Assembly (NCBI GenBank): GCA_016933055.1
Contig: JAFGBS010000028.1
Coordinates: 1 to 64,000 of the forward strand
Length of the DNA stretch: 64,000 nt
DNA from: Promethearchaeota archaeon
GTDB lineage: Archaea; Asgardarchaeota; Lokiarchaeia; Sigyniarchaeales; Promethearchaeaceae
Direction of reading: 5' to 3'
Shown here: positions 16,427 to 25,781 of the stretch, one piece after another
Numbering within the stretch: the stretch's first letter is position 1
How the letters are laid out: every line of letters starts with the position of its first letter
Made by a program: the position numbers and the translations under genes
The notes under the pieces: model-generated
The model's database searches: none
What the model was told of the DNA's origin: nothing
The model's input: only the letters and a program-made list of their open reading frames with translations

Positions 16427-19201
16427 TTATCTAATTTTTTTCCTTTTTTTTCGAGAGATTAATTTTCTCATTTCTTCAGCAAGTAGTAAAATGAATGCTC
16501 CGGAGACGATTATAACCCAATCAAGTAATGTCAGCGGTGTAGTTCCTAATAGAACATTCATAAAAGGAGCTTGTATAGCTAGTATTTGGAGGGATATTGA
16601 AACAGCTAAACCAATAGCAATACTTGAATTAGATCTAAATCCTAGTTGGAAAATGGATTGATTTCTTGACCTGCAATTAACCGCATTGACAATCTGGAAG
16701 AACGCTAACGCATTGAAAGCTAAAGTTTGTTTTTCCAGAATTGTTGCATCTGCACCGTGTAGTAAAGAAATAAGCAATACACCAGAAGCCATAATCACTG
16801 CGGTAAATATTATCTCAAATAACAAACTTTTGGATAGTATAGATTCATTCGGTGATTTTGGGGGGAGTATCATCACATCCTGTTCTTTTGGTTCTCTTGC
16901 TAAAGCTACTGTTAAAGTTCCGTCCGTCACAAGGTTTACCCAAAGAATAGCCAGTGCTGTAAAAAGGGGAGTATTGTCTCTCAATAAAATAATGCTTAAG
17001 AGGATTGTAAGAACCTCTCCAATATTGGTCGTAAGGAGAAATTTAATTCCTTTTTTTATATTATCTGCTACTACTCGGCCTTCCTCAATTGCATTTACAA
17101 TACTTGCAAAATTGTCATCTGTTAGAATCATTTTTGCCGTTTCTTTAGTGATATCGGTCCCTGTAATTCCCATGGCGATTCCTACATCTGCAGCTTTCAA
17201 TGCTGGCGCATCGTTGGCTCCGTCCCCCGTCATTGCTACAATCTCATTTTTACGTTTTAGCGAATTAACCACACGGTATTTGTGGGTTGGGGAAACACGT
17301 ACAAATGCTGATATCTTATCGATGCTATCATCTAGTTCCGAATCCAAAAGGTTCTCTAACTCAATGCCTTCAATAATCTCGGAACCAGGAGTCACGATAC
17401 CGATTTCTTCCCCGATGGCTTTTGCAGTTAACTTATGGTCCCCAGTCGCCATTATTACATGAATTCCAGCACTTTTACTTAATTTTATGGCTTCTTTTAC
17501 TTCTTCCCGGGGCGGATCTATCATGCCAATTAAACCAAGAAAAGCCATTTTAGAGATCTTTTTTCCATCATTCATTAATTGCGATTTTACCAAATCAATT
17601 TGATCATATTCGATTTCCATTGATGCAAATCCAAGAACTCGTAATCCCTCACTTGCAAATTTATTTGCATTTTCCAGAATTTTTCTTCTCGTTTCTTCAT
17701 TGATTGGCATGCTTTGATTATTGAATAGGAAAGTATCAGATAGCTGTAAAATTGACTCAGGAGCTCCTTTTGCATGAATAGCAATCCCTCCGTTTTCTGA
17801 TTGATTAAATGTCACCATAAATCGATTTTTCGGGTCAAATGGAATCTCATCAACTCTCGGAAAATCCCGATGAAGATCTTCTCTTTGTAAATGTAATTTC
17901 GCTGCCGCTACCAGTAATGCTCCCTCAGTAGGATCTCCCGTTATTTCCCACCGAATATCGTCATCCGCAAGACGGTTCTCTATCAGATGAGAGTCATTAC
18001 ATAAAATTGCTGTTTTGAGTAGTGTATGTAATTCATCACCTGGAGTAATTTTGCTGATTTTCTTATCGATTTGACCTTCTTCATAGAATCTGCCTTCTGG
18101 TTTATAGCCCACACCGGTGATTTCCAGAATTTTATTGTTACTTAAAATCTTCCGAGCTGTCATTTGATTACTTGTCAATGTACCTGTTTTATCGGTCACA
18201 ATAGTTGTTACTGCCCCCAAAGAATCAATTGCTGCCAACTTTCGCATAATTGCATTTCGCTTCACCATCTTTTGTACCCCAATTGCCAGTGTGATCGTTA
18301 TTGCTGCAGGTAATCCGGAGGGTATAGATGAGACTAAGGTTGCAATACCAAATAATAACATATCAATAAATTGAAATCCTCGCAGTAAACCGATTATGAA
18401 AATTAATACACTAATGAGAATTGCTAGCAAGCCCAAATTTCTCGATAAAATTCCAATTCGCTTTTGCAATGGAGAAATGATATCTATTGCTTCATCAATA
18501 AGCGTCGTTATTTTCCCCATTTCAGTTTTCATTCCGGTGGAAAATACGATTGCTCTACCGCGTCCCGACGTAACGAGGGTTCCTGAATATACTATATTTT
18601 TCCGATCAGCTAACGGAATTTGTTCTGGAAATATCCCTACTTGTTTACGCACCGTTAGCGATTCTCCTGTAAGCATAGATTCATCTACTTCAAGATTCGC
18701 AACAGATATCAATCTGGAATCCGCAGGGACCTTATCTCCTGCTTCCAACAATATTAAATCTCCTGGAACGACATCTCGTGTTTTTATTCGTAGTTCAATA
18801 CATTCGGTTCCCTTGCTACAATTCCGAATAACATCTGCTTCTGGAGTTGCCATATTCTTTAATGCACTTAATGCTGCATCTGCTTTAGCTTCTTGAACAA
18901 AACCAATGATCCCGTTTATAAGTATCACCGCTACTATGACCGCAACGTTGATGATTTTACCAACAACCGCAGAAATAATTGCTGCAGCCACAAGAATATA
19001 CGTAATTCCATTAGTAAATTGTGAAATAAATAATTGTAATTTTGTTTTTTTCTTCTTTAAGCTTAGCTCATTTGGACCGTATTGAATTAATCGTTTTGCC
19101 GCTTCTTCTTCTGAAAGTCCCTCATATGATGTATTTAATTGATTTAATAATTCATTTTCGGGTATATTATGATAAATTGATTCATGGGTAATTTTTATCA
19201 C
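16427..19201 (-). CDS. P2A-type cation-transporting P-type ATPase
   Basis: A 924-residue ATPase. It has the phosphorylation motif DKTGTLT (Asp near residue 336), the actuator TGES (about 178), the nucleotide-site segment PFDPKNRFM, the hinge GDGANDAPALK (about 655), and an N-terminal cation-ATPase domain (LSEEEAAKRL). Membrane helix 5 reads NIGEVLTIL and helix 6 NLVTDG, like the Ca2+-binding residues of SERCA. Helix 4 has PSGLPA instead of PEGLPA, so the Glu that serves Ca2+ site II is a Ser. Fewer ions per cycle, or another ion such as Na+ or K+, are possible. The annotated start is GTG; GAGG 8 nt before an ATT three codons later could make that the real start. Confidence 0.85.
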   Translation of the reverse strand: MIKITHESIYHNIPENELLNQLNTSYEGLSEEEAAKRLIQYGPNELSLKKKKTKLQLFISQFTNGITYILVAAAIISAVVGKIINVAVIVAVILINGIIGFVQEAKADAALSALKNMATPEADVIRNCSKGTECIELRIKTRDVVPGDLILLEAGDKVPADSRLISVANLEVDESMLTGESLTVRKQVGIFPEQIPLADRKNIVYSGTLVTSGRGRAIVFSTGMKTEMGKITTLIDEAIDIISPLQKRIGILSRNLGLLAILISVLIFIIGLLRGFQFIDMLLFGIATLVSSIPSGLPAAITITLAIGVQKMVKRNAIMRKLAAIDSLGAVTTIVTDKTGTLTSNQMTARKILSNNKILEITGVGYKPEGRFYEEGQIDKKISKITPGDELHTLLKTAILCNDSHLIENRLADDDIRWEITGDPTEGALLVAAAKLHLQREDLHRDFPRVDEIPFDPKNRFMVTFNQSENGGIAIHAKGAPESILQLSDTFLFNNQSMPINEETRRKILENANKFASEGLRVLGFASMEIEYDQIDLVKSQLMNDGKKISKMAFLGLIGMIDPPREEVKEAIKLSKSAGIHVIMATGDHKLTAKAIGEEIGIVTPGSEIIEGIELENLLDSELDDSIDKISAFVRVSPTHKYRVVNSLKRKNEIVAMTGDGANDAPALKAADVGIAMGITGTDITKETAKMILTDDNFASIVNAIEEGRVVADNIKKGIKFLLTTNIGEVLTILLSIILLRDNTPLFTALAILWVNLVTDGTLTVALAREPKEQDVMILPPKSPNESILSKSLLFEIIFTAVIMASGVLLISLLHGADATILEKQTLAFNALAFFQIVNAVNCRSRNQSIFQLGFRSNSSIAIGLAVSISLQILAIQAPFMNVLLGTTPLTLLDWVIIVSGAFILLLAEEMRKLISRKKRKKIR

Positions 19202-19349
19202 CTCAATACTGTTGCATTAAGCTTTTTAATTTTTTAAGTTAATGATGCTGGTCTCAAACTAATTCTTAGAATTTACCGATATATTATGCGTTTTAAGTAG
19301 AAAAATAGCTTAGAAAATATTAAAAATGTAACTATCCCCATTTTTTAAT

Positions 19350-20228
19350 ATGAATTCCGAGAATTCTGAAAAAAAGCATAGAATTATGGGGATTGGTGCC
19401 CATCCCGACGATATTGAAATTGTAGCGGGTGGACTTTCGCTTCTGGGAAAAAAACTTGGGTATACATTCAAATTTGTTAGTGTAACAAACGGGAATGTCG
19501 GTCATCATATAATACCACCCGATGAACTCAGCAAAATTCGATTAAAAGAAGCTCAAAATGCAGCAAAAGCCTTGGGAGGGGAATTTGAAAGCTTAAATGT
19601 GGATGATGGGTATGTGTTTGTCAATAAAGAACAAACAGAGAAAGTCGTGCGGGTGATTCGAGAGTTTGATCCGGACTTGCTGATTACTCATCGGCCATAT
19701 AGTTATCATAGAGATCACCGTTACACAGGGGTGCTCGTTATGGATGCCAGTTATATGTTAGTAGTACCTCATTATTGTCCAGATGCCCCTATCTCTCCCT
19801 CTCGACAAATGCCGGTGATATGTTATGCCTATGACGATTTTATTAAACCCTATCCCCTTGAACCCCATGTGATATTGGATATAACAAATGTGTATGACAA
19901 GAAGATAAAAGGTATATCCCATCACACCAGTCAGATAATGGAGTGGATTCCTTGGACGGTACGAAGGGAGGATGAATTTTCATCTCCTTTTTCTGAAAAA
20001 GATAAAGAATCGGCTGCAAGTTTAATTGAAACTACCTATTTTTCCACTGCGATCACACGCTACCGTTCACTTATAAAGAAAGGATATCCCGAGAAGAAAG
20101 TTAAAAATATTGAAGTGTATGAAATTTGCGAGTATGGAAAAATTCCGAGTAAAAAAGAGCTGCAAGAATTATTTCCAGGTGCTTTTATTCCAAGCAAAAA
20201 GCAATTGAAAACATTTATGGATAACTGA
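19350..20228 (+). CDS. PIG-L/LmbE-family zinc deacetylase
   Basis: A 292-residue protein with the family's metal and catalytic motif GAHPDDIEI (about residues 16-24): His and Asp bind zinc and the next Asp is the base. The third zinc ligand is in THRPYSYHRDHRYTG (about 113-127). Family members remove acetyl groups from N-acetylglucosamine on lipids (PIG-L in GPI-anchor synthesis) or on inositol and thiol cofactors. Because a CWH43-like gene lies further along, a glycolipid substrate is worth considering, but the genes are 22 kb apart. It appears to be monocistronic. Confidence 0.8.
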   Translation: MNSENSEKKHRIMGIGAHPDDIEIVAGGLSLLGKKLGYTFKFVSVTNGNVGHHIIPPDELSKIRLKEAQNAAKALGGEFESLNVDDGYVFVNKEQTEKVVRVIREFDPDLLITHRPYSYHRDHRYTGVLVMDASYMLVVPHYCPDAPISPSRQMPVICYAYDDFIKPYPLEPHVILDITNVYDKKIKGISHHTSQIMEWIPWTVRREDEFSSPFSEKDKESAASLIETTYFSTAITRYRSLIKKGYPEKKVKNIEVYEICEYGKIPSKKELQELFPGAFIPSKKQLKTFMDN

Positions 20229-20317
20229 ATTAATAGATTGTTCCAAAAAGCTATCATCACATTTTTTCATTTTCATGTAGTATATGATTCTTGGATAAAT
20301 AAGAAAAAAAAGTGTGT

Positions 20318-22033
20318 TTAAGCGTCCCAACCGCCTTGTTCACGTAATTTTTTAGCGATTTCCTTGGATTTGTCTTTTAAGGTCACATAATCGGTTTTTG
20401 AGACTCTATTGAGTGGCATCTGCTCGGGTTCCAGAATTTCTACATGGGAGGGTCTTTTATATGAAGCCATTTCCTTGCATAACTCATCAATCTCCTCTTT
20501 TGTCACTTTCTCTCCTTTTCGAGTTTCGACAAACGCCATGATTCCCTCTGTAAATACATCATGAGGTACTCCAACTACTGCAACCGAACTGACTTTTTCT
20601 TTTAATCCCGTACCGATAAAATCTTCAACCTCTTGAGGATATACGTTATAGCCCTTTGGTTTGATTAGAAGTTTACTTCTACCCGCAAAATGTAATCCTT
20701 CCTCATCATAGGAACCTAGGTCCCCGGTATAAAGGATGCCATCCGTGGAAATTGTTTTTCTTGTATTTTCCACGTCGTCCATATACCCAAGAAATATCTG
20801 CGGTCCTTCGAAACAGATTTCTCCAATTTCCTCTTTGGGTTTCTCATCTCCCGCAGATCCGTCTTTTTTCATCATTTCTCGTATAGAAATTGGGCAGAGA
20901 GGACTATCATAACCAATTCCCTTGAGTAAATCATCTACATCATAATCCATAGGGGTATATGTACAGAAACCTGCCGTTTCTGTCAATCCTAATCCTGTTG
21001 GGTATTGTTTGGCCATAGTAGATAACTTCTCTAAGAATGCTCTCGTCACTTGTTGCCCTGCAGCTATACAGAATCGTAGACTGGAGAGATCATAGTCATC
21101 GTAATTAGGCAATCGCCATTCCATCGAAAATAACGCCGGAATTTGCCCCATGCAAGTCACTTTGTACTTTTGGATAGCGTCGAGTGAATGATCAGGTTTG
21201 AAGATATGAAGAATAACGGCAGTCCCGCCTCCGTAAATTGTGGTTGCGAGCTGTTCTGTTGTGCATCCCACATGGCTTGGGGGAAGGTTTACAAGCATTC
21301 GATCGCTTTCTCTCATCTCAAATCCCGTTCCTAAACTAATATTTTGGAGCAAGATGTTCTCGTGACAAAGCAATGCAGGTTTAGGCCAACCTGTAGAACC
21401 TGTTGTGAAAATAATTAGGCAAGGATCCCGTTTATCTACTTTTTTGGAAGCCCTCTTTACTGCGCCTCCCAGGATTCCCTTTAGGAGATATACTTTCTTA
21501 ATATCTGCGGCAAATTCTCCAATCCCGATTGCTCCATCCATTACTAATTCGGGTTCCTTCTGGAATTGCACCCAATATTTTACCGTATCCTTATGGGCTT
21601 CCATCACAGGCTTAACAATATCTCGAAAGTCTGCAACTTCCGTTTTTCCTAAAAACATGTACACTTTGGGTTTTATTTTATCGAATGCACGAATAATCTC
21701 TTGAGATTTTAATCTTGGATCAAGAGGGGCTATGATTGCACCGATTCGGAAACATCCATACATCAAGTAGATGTGTTCCTTAAGTAAAGCAAGGCTTGTA
21801 GCAACCACATCCCCTTTCTTAATACCAAGAGATAATAGCTTAGCAGCAAATGCTTTGCTGGAAGTTTTGAACTGTTTCCATGGTATTTCCGCACCCGTAT
21901 TGTATTCAATTATCGCTAAGTCATCGGGCTTAATTTTCGCCCATTTGTCGACGATATCGTGCATGAGAGGATATTTTTCAAGCTCCTCAGCACGTTCCAT
22001 AACTAACTTATTTTTTTCTTCATCTGGATACAA
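20318..22033 (-). CDS. AMP-forming acyl-CoA synthetase / ligase
   Basis: A 571-residue member of the ANL superfamily. The P-loop-like ATP motif is FTTGSTGWPKPALL (about residues 210-223), the A5 core is YPTGLGLTETAGF (about 342-354), the A7 core is LYTGDLGSYDEEGL (about 434-447), and the A10 lysine is near PLNRVSKTDY (about 544-553). It therefore activates a carboxylic acid to the acyl-AMP and then the thioester. The chain length cannot be read, but divergence from an enoyl-CoA hydratase gene (112 nt between starts) points to fatty- or aromatic-acid metabolism, with both promoters in one spacer. Confidence 0.85.
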   Translation of the reverse strand: MYPDEEKNKLVMERAEELEKYPLMHDIVDKWAKIKPDDLAIIEYNTGAEIPWKQFKTSSKAFAAKLLSLGIKKGDVVATSLALLKEHIYLMYGCFRIGAIIAPLDPRLKSQEIIRAFDKIKPKVYMFLGKTEVADFRDIVKPVMEAHKDTVKYWVQFQKEPELVMDGAIGIGEFAADIKKVYLLKGILGGAVKRASKKVDKRDPCLIIFTTGSTGWPKPALLCHENILLQNISLGTGFEMRESDRMLVNLPPSHVGCTTEQLATTIYGGGTAVILHIFKPDHSLDAIQKYKVTCMGQIPALFSMEWRLPNYDDYDLSSLRFCIAAGQQVTRAFLEKLSTMAKQYPTGLGLTETAGFCTYTPMDYDVDDLLKGIGYDSPLCPISIREMMKKDGSAGDEKPKEEIGEICFEGPQIFLGYMDDVENTRKTISTDGILYTGDLGSYDEEGLHFAGRSKLLIKPKGYNVYPQEVEDFIGTGLKEKVSSVAVVGVPHDVFTEGIMAFVETRKGEKVTKEEIDELCKEMASYKRPSHVEILEPEQMPLNRVSKTDYVTLKDKSKEIAKKLREQGGWDA

Positions 22034-22145
22034 ATTAATTCACCTATTCATCTCTTGTTCTGAGGATTTATTAAATTGTTTTGAAAAGATTTGGATAGAA
22101 ATTCGAAAAAAAACATTTTATTCAACTTGTTCTCATACTTGGATC

Positions 22146-22955
22146 ATGAGTATATTACTTCAAGAAGTAAAGAGCAAAGTTCTATATTTAACTCTGAATC
22201 GCCCCGAACGTGCAAATTCCCTTAATCCTCCTTTGCTAGTGGAATTAAAAAAAACTATCATGAATGCTCAACAGAATCCCAAAATCCGAGTTATTGTTTT
22301 AACAGGAACGGGGGAAAATTTCACAACTGGTATCGATGTAGGATCCGTTGCAAGTTTCTCAACTGCGGGAAAAATAAATCTGGGATTAGTAGCGGGGGAT
22401 ATTGCTACGCTTCTTTTCTCAGGAAAACCCAGTATTGTTGCAATTAATGGAAGAACTATGGGTATGGGCATTGTATTCGCAGCAGCAGCTGACTATCGTC
22501 TGATGGTAGATACTTGCGAATGGAGTATGCCAGAAGTGACTGCGGGAATCTTTCCGGGGGCAAGTTGTGTGGCGATCTTTACACGAGTGAGTGGTGTCGC
22601 CTGGACACGAAGAATGCTTATGACGGGAGAAAAATTCAATCCAAACCATGCACTTCAAGCACATATAGCGGATGAAATATGCCCTTCCTCCGATCTTAAA
22701 GAAGAAACAAAAAAGATCGCACGAACTTTGAAATCCTATAACCAAGTGAATCTTAAAGCAATTAAGTATGCAACCATTGCGATGCCCGATATGTATTATG
22801 ATGAGTCTATCCAACTGGAAAAAGAACTGTCTTCGTGGTTTGAATGGCAAGAACCGGAAAATAGATTGAAAACCACTTTGGAAACGCATTCATTGCATTT
22901 CACCCTTACAGGAGATTCTCAGAAGCTTATTGAAGAATATGAAAGGACACAGTAA
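22146..22955 (+). CDS. Enoyl-CoA hydratase/isomerase family protein
   Basis: A 269-residue crotonase-fold protein beginning at the ATG at 22146, right where the family's first strand and LTLNRPERANSLNP (about residues 15-28) should be. The open frame extends further upstream, but that part overlaps the divergent ligase and reads as its complement. The oxyanion-hole segments are TGIDVGS (about 61-67) and GRTMGMG (about 101-107). The first crotonase glutamate is in the region MPEVTAGIFPG. The sequence lacks a clear second catalytic Glu, so isomerase or hydrolase chemistry remains possible. It ends just before tRNA-Leu on the opposite strand. Confidence 0.75.
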   Translation: MSILLQEVKSKVLYLTLNRPERANSLNPPLLVELKKTIMNAQQNPKIRVIVLTGTGENFTTGIDVGSVASFSTAGKINLGLVAGDIATLLFSGKPSIVAINGRTMGMGIVFAAAADYRLMVDTCEWSMPEVTAGIFPGASCVAIFTRVSGVAWTRRMLMTGEKFNPNHALQAHIADEICPSSDLKEETKKIARTLKSYNQVNLKAIKYATIAMPDMYYDESIQLEKELSSWFEWQEPENRLKTTLETHSLHFTLTGDSQKLIEEYERTQ

Positions 22956-22959
22956 AATA

Positions 22960-23043
22960 TGCAGAGAGAGGGATTTGAACCCCCGAACTACTAAAGACTG
23001 GATTCTGAGTCCAGCGCCTTTGACCATACTCGGCAATCTCTGC
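22960..23043 (-). tRNA. tRNA-Leu (anticodon CAG)
   Basis: On the minus strand this folds as a class II tRNA. The acceptor stem is GCAGAGA with TCTCTGC, the D stem GCC/GGC, and the anticodon stem CTGGA/TCCAG with loop CTCAGAA, giving anticodon CAG (codon CUG, leucine). A 13-nt variable region precedes the T arm GGGGG-TTCAAAT-CCCTC. The discriminator is A at 22960. CCA is not encoded and no intron is present. The gene stands alone between the enoyl-CoA hydratase gene and the gelsolin-like genes. Confidence 0.93.
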
Positions 23044-23065
23044 TAGAATCTTACTAAATTATGGT

Positions 23066-23084
23066 GTTTATCCTTCTGATAAAC
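23066..23084. promoter_or_regulatory. Perfect 7-bp inverted repeat upstream of tRNA-Leu
   Basis: GTTTATC and GATAAAC surround a 5-nt spacer, 22 nt upstream of the tRNA 5' end (minus strand). The place is where promoter elements of the tRNA gene should lie, so it may be a protein-binding site there. Confidence 0.3.
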
Positions 23085-23157
23085 AATATTTGAGAAGGAT
23101 AGTGCGTGTAATTCAATACGCGGATTAGTTTAAAATTTCCTATTCTTAAACCCGCAA

Positions 23158-23166
23158 CTATATAAG
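23158..23166 (+). promoter_or_regulatory. TATA box of the first gelsolin-like gene
   Basis: CTATATAAG lies 44 nt before the ATG at 23211, predicting a leader of about 18-20 nt. Confidence 0.5.
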
Positions 23167-23210
23167 CAAGTTTAAAGAAAATATCCCATCGATAACATTT
23201 CGGTGAGTGC

Positions 23211-23540
23211 ATGGGAGAATCAGAGGAATGGGAAATCGACTTGCAACCCTCTTTTATTGCGTATAAGTTGAATGATAAAGAGGAGAAATTTGAAAAACTA
23301 CCCCACAGTATCGCAGAAGAAATACATCCGTACCTCCTTTCGGAAAACATTGTATTAATAATTGATATGGAAAATCAGAATGCGTATATTTGGGAGGGGA
23401 GTGCAGCTTCTATACATATGAAATTTTTAGCTGCTCGCATTGCTCCGACTGTTAGAGATAGGCACGGCACTATGAATTTACACAGCATAGATCAATCATC
23501 GGAACCTGATGGATTCAAAGTATTCATGAAATTACCTTAA
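23211..23540 (+). CDS. Single-domain gelsolin-like protein
   Basis: A 109-residue protein made of one gelsolin-like repeat and little else. Its core reads IIDMENQNAYIWEGSAAS (about residues 50-67): the strand, aromatic-x-W-x-G turn and following Ser/Ala-rich segment of the gelsolin/ADF-like fold. This is followed by a long helix, MKFLAARIAPTVRDRHG (about 70-86), and a final strand. Asgard archaea are known to encode short gelsolins of one or two domains that bind and remodel actin. The next gene encodes a second, larger protein with the same core. The N-terminal 40 residues are acidic. The assignment rests on pattern, not alignment. Confidence 0.6.
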   Translation: MGESEEWEIDLQPSFIAYKLNDKEEKFEKLPHSIAEEIHPYLLSENIVLIIDMENQNAYIWEGSAASIHMKFLAARIAPTVRDRHGTMNLHSIDQSSEPDGFKVFMKLP

Positions 23541-23601
23541 ATCGCAACATAATTGAATGTCTCATATGTGTTTAAATTTTTAAGAATAGGACACTAATTC
23601 T

Positions 23602-23613
23602 CTTATATATATA
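23602..23613 (+). promoter_or_regulatory. TATA box of the second gelsolin-like gene
   Basis: CTTATATATATA lies about 56 nt before the ATG at 23664. Having its own box suggests the two gelsolin-like genes can be transcribed separately. Confidence 0.5.
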
Positions 23614-23663
23614 TCCTATGTACTGCTAACTATTACCTAAATACAAATTCGAGAAAACAAACA

Positions 23664-24398
23664 ATGAAAATCGATAAAGAAGAGAAACCAATTGCTGTTT
23701 ATCAGTTAAATGATGAACTGGGGGAATTCGAAGAACTTGATTTAGATCCGGGAGTAAAACTTTATGAATTATTGGATCCTGCTTTTTCTTTACTATTCTT
23801 AGATCCAAATCATTTTAAAGGATGGATCTGGCAGGGAAGTGAGGTTTCTACTCGAATGAAATTTTTATCTGCTAAATTAGCACCATCCGTTCGTGATAAA
23901 TTTGGTACTGCGATGAGACTTACTACAGTGGACGATGGCTCTGAACCTATGGCATTTAAGATTCTGGTGGGATTGCAGGAAGAAGTTGATTACGAGGTGG
24001 ATGAACAAGACACAGGGAGAATCAAAGATGAGAAGGATTATGAATTGCTTGATCTTTTAAAACGAGAAAACCTTCTCTTAGCTCTTGCAAAAACCCAACT
24101 TCCCATTGAATACAAACGAGAATTAGTTGTTGTAAAAGATAAAATTTTCAAATATAAGGTACAAGATAAGCACGTAAACGGGCAAGTAATTCAAGAGGAA
24201 GAATTAGTCCCACTTACAGAAAGTGTTCCAGATGGACCCTACACTTTTGATGATTATATTCCTCGACTTTTATTCAGTTTTAACAGTATTGCGTTAATTG
24301 AACTTTTGAGGCGCCGATCTCCTCAAGAAATCGAAATAGAGAGGAAAAAACACGAATCCAACCGATTACAAAATCAACAGGAACAACTTAATTTCTAA
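23664..24398 (+). CDS. Gelsolin-like protein with C-terminal extension
   Basis: A 244-residue protein. Residues 1-110 repeat the fold of the preceding gene: an acidic start, then GWIWQGSEVST (about 53-63), the helix MKFLSAKLAPSVRDKFG (about 65-81), and the strand EPMAFKILVGL. Residues 110-244 are new: an acidic linker, a segment with leucine-rich helices, and a highly charged end. The extra part might bind a partner or membrane; no known domain is recognised. It lies 123 nt behind the first gelsolin-like gene with its own TATA box. Together they look like a duplicated actin-regulator locus; no actin gene is within the window. Confidence 0.6.
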   Translation: MKIDKEEKPIAVYQLNDELGEFEELDLDPGVKLYELLDPAFSLLFLDPNHFKGWIWQGSEVSTRMKFLSAKLAPSVRDKFGTAMRLTTVDDGSEPMAFKILVGLQEEVDYEVDEQDTGRIKDEKDYELLDLLKRENLLLALAKTQLPIEYKRELVVVKDKIFKYKVQDKHVNGQVIQEEELVPLTESVPDGPYTFDDYIPRLLFSFNSIALIELLRRRSPQEIEIERKKHESNRLQNQQEQLNF

Positions 24399-24400
24399 AT

Positions 24401-24634
24401 TTATTCAGTTCTATATTTTTCTACGATAAGACCTTGAAGTGACCATGCGTATTTCTTTAAATTTAATATAAGCATTTGTTGTTGGAGTTCCCGCAAGTAA
24501 GAAACCTCAAAAGAATCGAACAGAGATTCCAAATACTCTATTGTATCGAAAACTTCAGTTATTTTTGACCAATCTCGACTCCATTCAGTATCTTGAGGGA
24601 ATTCTTTTAATACTTCTAAATAGGAAGCTTTCAC
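24401..24634 (-). CDS. Small helical protein, function unknown
   Basis: A 77-residue charged, mostly helical protein rich in Glu, Leu and Tyr (for instance VSYLRELQQQMLILNLKK, about residues 44-61). It converges with the second gelsolin-like gene, 2 nt apart. A TATA-like TTATATAG on the minus strand at about 24643-24650 sits just upstream of its start, which favours a real gene. No family is recognised. Confidence 0.5.
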   Translation of the reverse strand: MKASYLEVLKEFPQDTEWSRDWSKITEVFDTIEYLESLFDSFEVSYLRELQQQMLILNLKKYAWSLQGLIVEKYRTE

Positions 24635-24706
24635 GCTAACTCACTATACTATATAAGTCAATTTGGGTATATAAAATTTGAGTGAGCCCGTTAAACTTAG
24701 ATAAAG

Positions 24707-25549
24707 TCATTTTGCGTTTTGTAGGATTTTGTCTTCGATTTTTTGAACTTTTAAGTTACCCTCTTCATCGAAATAACGGTTTGTATATCTCCATGGAGTT
24801 AAAAATTTCCATAGGGTTTTCATTGAAGAACTATAGTTTAACCGGGCATTTCGTTTCGAATTCTGCTTCATCATAGGAACTAGTTTTTCTGCGACATTTT
24901 CAGCAGTATCGGACAATAAATTAAAAACCCAATATACTCGTTTATCATATGTTGTTCCTGCTTCTCCTGTTAAGATATTCGTTACTACCATACCTGGCTG
25001 AATTGAGCAAATGATTACATCAGTTTCTTTATATTCATAAGATAATGCTTTTCGGACATATGGAATCGCAGCTTTGGTCGTACCGTATACTGTCATCCCT
25101 TTTTGCACTCGTCCTCTTGCTCCTAAACCCTCCATATTGTATATTTTTCCCCCTTTCTCCTTCATGATTGATAATGCAACTTTGGAACCATATAATGTGC
25201 CCAGAAGATTGGTGGTTATTGTATCATGTATTTTTTCAGGTTCTAATTCATGGAATACCTTTAATGAGGATGGAGATATGCCTGCATTATTAATCCAGAT
25301 GTCTAAATCTCCAAATTTTGAAAGTGCAAACTCACCGAGGTGTTTAACATCCTCAAATTTTGTTACATCAGCAACCGTTCCAACAATTCTATTAGAATGC
25401 TTTTTCTGAAGAACTTGAGTGATGCGATCTACTAAATTTCTATTTCTCGAGGAGATTACCACGTTATCTCCTAATTCTAAAAACTTAATCGCAAAAGCAA
25501 GACCGATCCCCCGTGTGGAACCCGTGATCACAACATTATTTGGATTCAT
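24707..25549 (-). CDS. Short-chain dehydrogenase/reductase
   Basis: A 280-residue SDR. The dinucleotide site is TGSTRGIG (residues 9-16), followed by SSRN, which suggests NADP(H) preference because of the Arg at the end of the second strand. NNAGIS (about 88-93) and the catalytic YGTTK (about 157-161) complete the family signature. The substrate is unknown: a hydroxy or keto group on a lipid or sugar is likely. The C-terminal 50 residues are basic and may sit near the membrane. The gene stands alone on its strand, 72 nt upstream of the small gene at 24401. Confidence 0.8.
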   Translation of the reverse strand: MNPNNVVITGSTRGIGLAFAIKFLELGDNVVISSRNRNLVDRITQVLQKKHSNRIVGTVADVTKFEDVKHLGEFALSKFGDLDIWINNAGISPSSLKVFHELEPEKIHDTITTNLLGTLYGSKVALSIMKEKGGKIYNMEGLGARGRVQKGMTVYGTTKAAIPYVRKALSYEYKETDVIICSIQPGMVVTNILTGEAGTTYDKRVYWVFNLLSDTAENVAEKLVPMMKQNSKRNARLNYSSSMKTLWKFLTPWRYTNRYFDEEGNLKVQKIEDKILQNAK

Positions 25550-25781
25550 GATAGAAAAATATTAATCGAGCTATAAAAAATGCTGTTATTTGAAAAATTC
25601 ATGGATTTCAACAATGAATTTAGTAAGCTGAGAAAATCAAGAAACCGACAAAATGTAGCGTTAACTCTTTAATGAGAGAAGTCTAATAACGATACATCCT
25701 AAAAAAACCTTATTAACAACCGCAAAATTATGAATTGTCGTAATATTTATTTGGATCACTCGGATCATAACCTATTTAGAG

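Noticed and set aside
21771..22145. Longer N-terminus for the enoyl-CoA hydratase gene at 22146
   Set aside because: The upstream part is the complement of the acyl-CoA ligase gene; the family's first strand begins right after the ATG at 22146.
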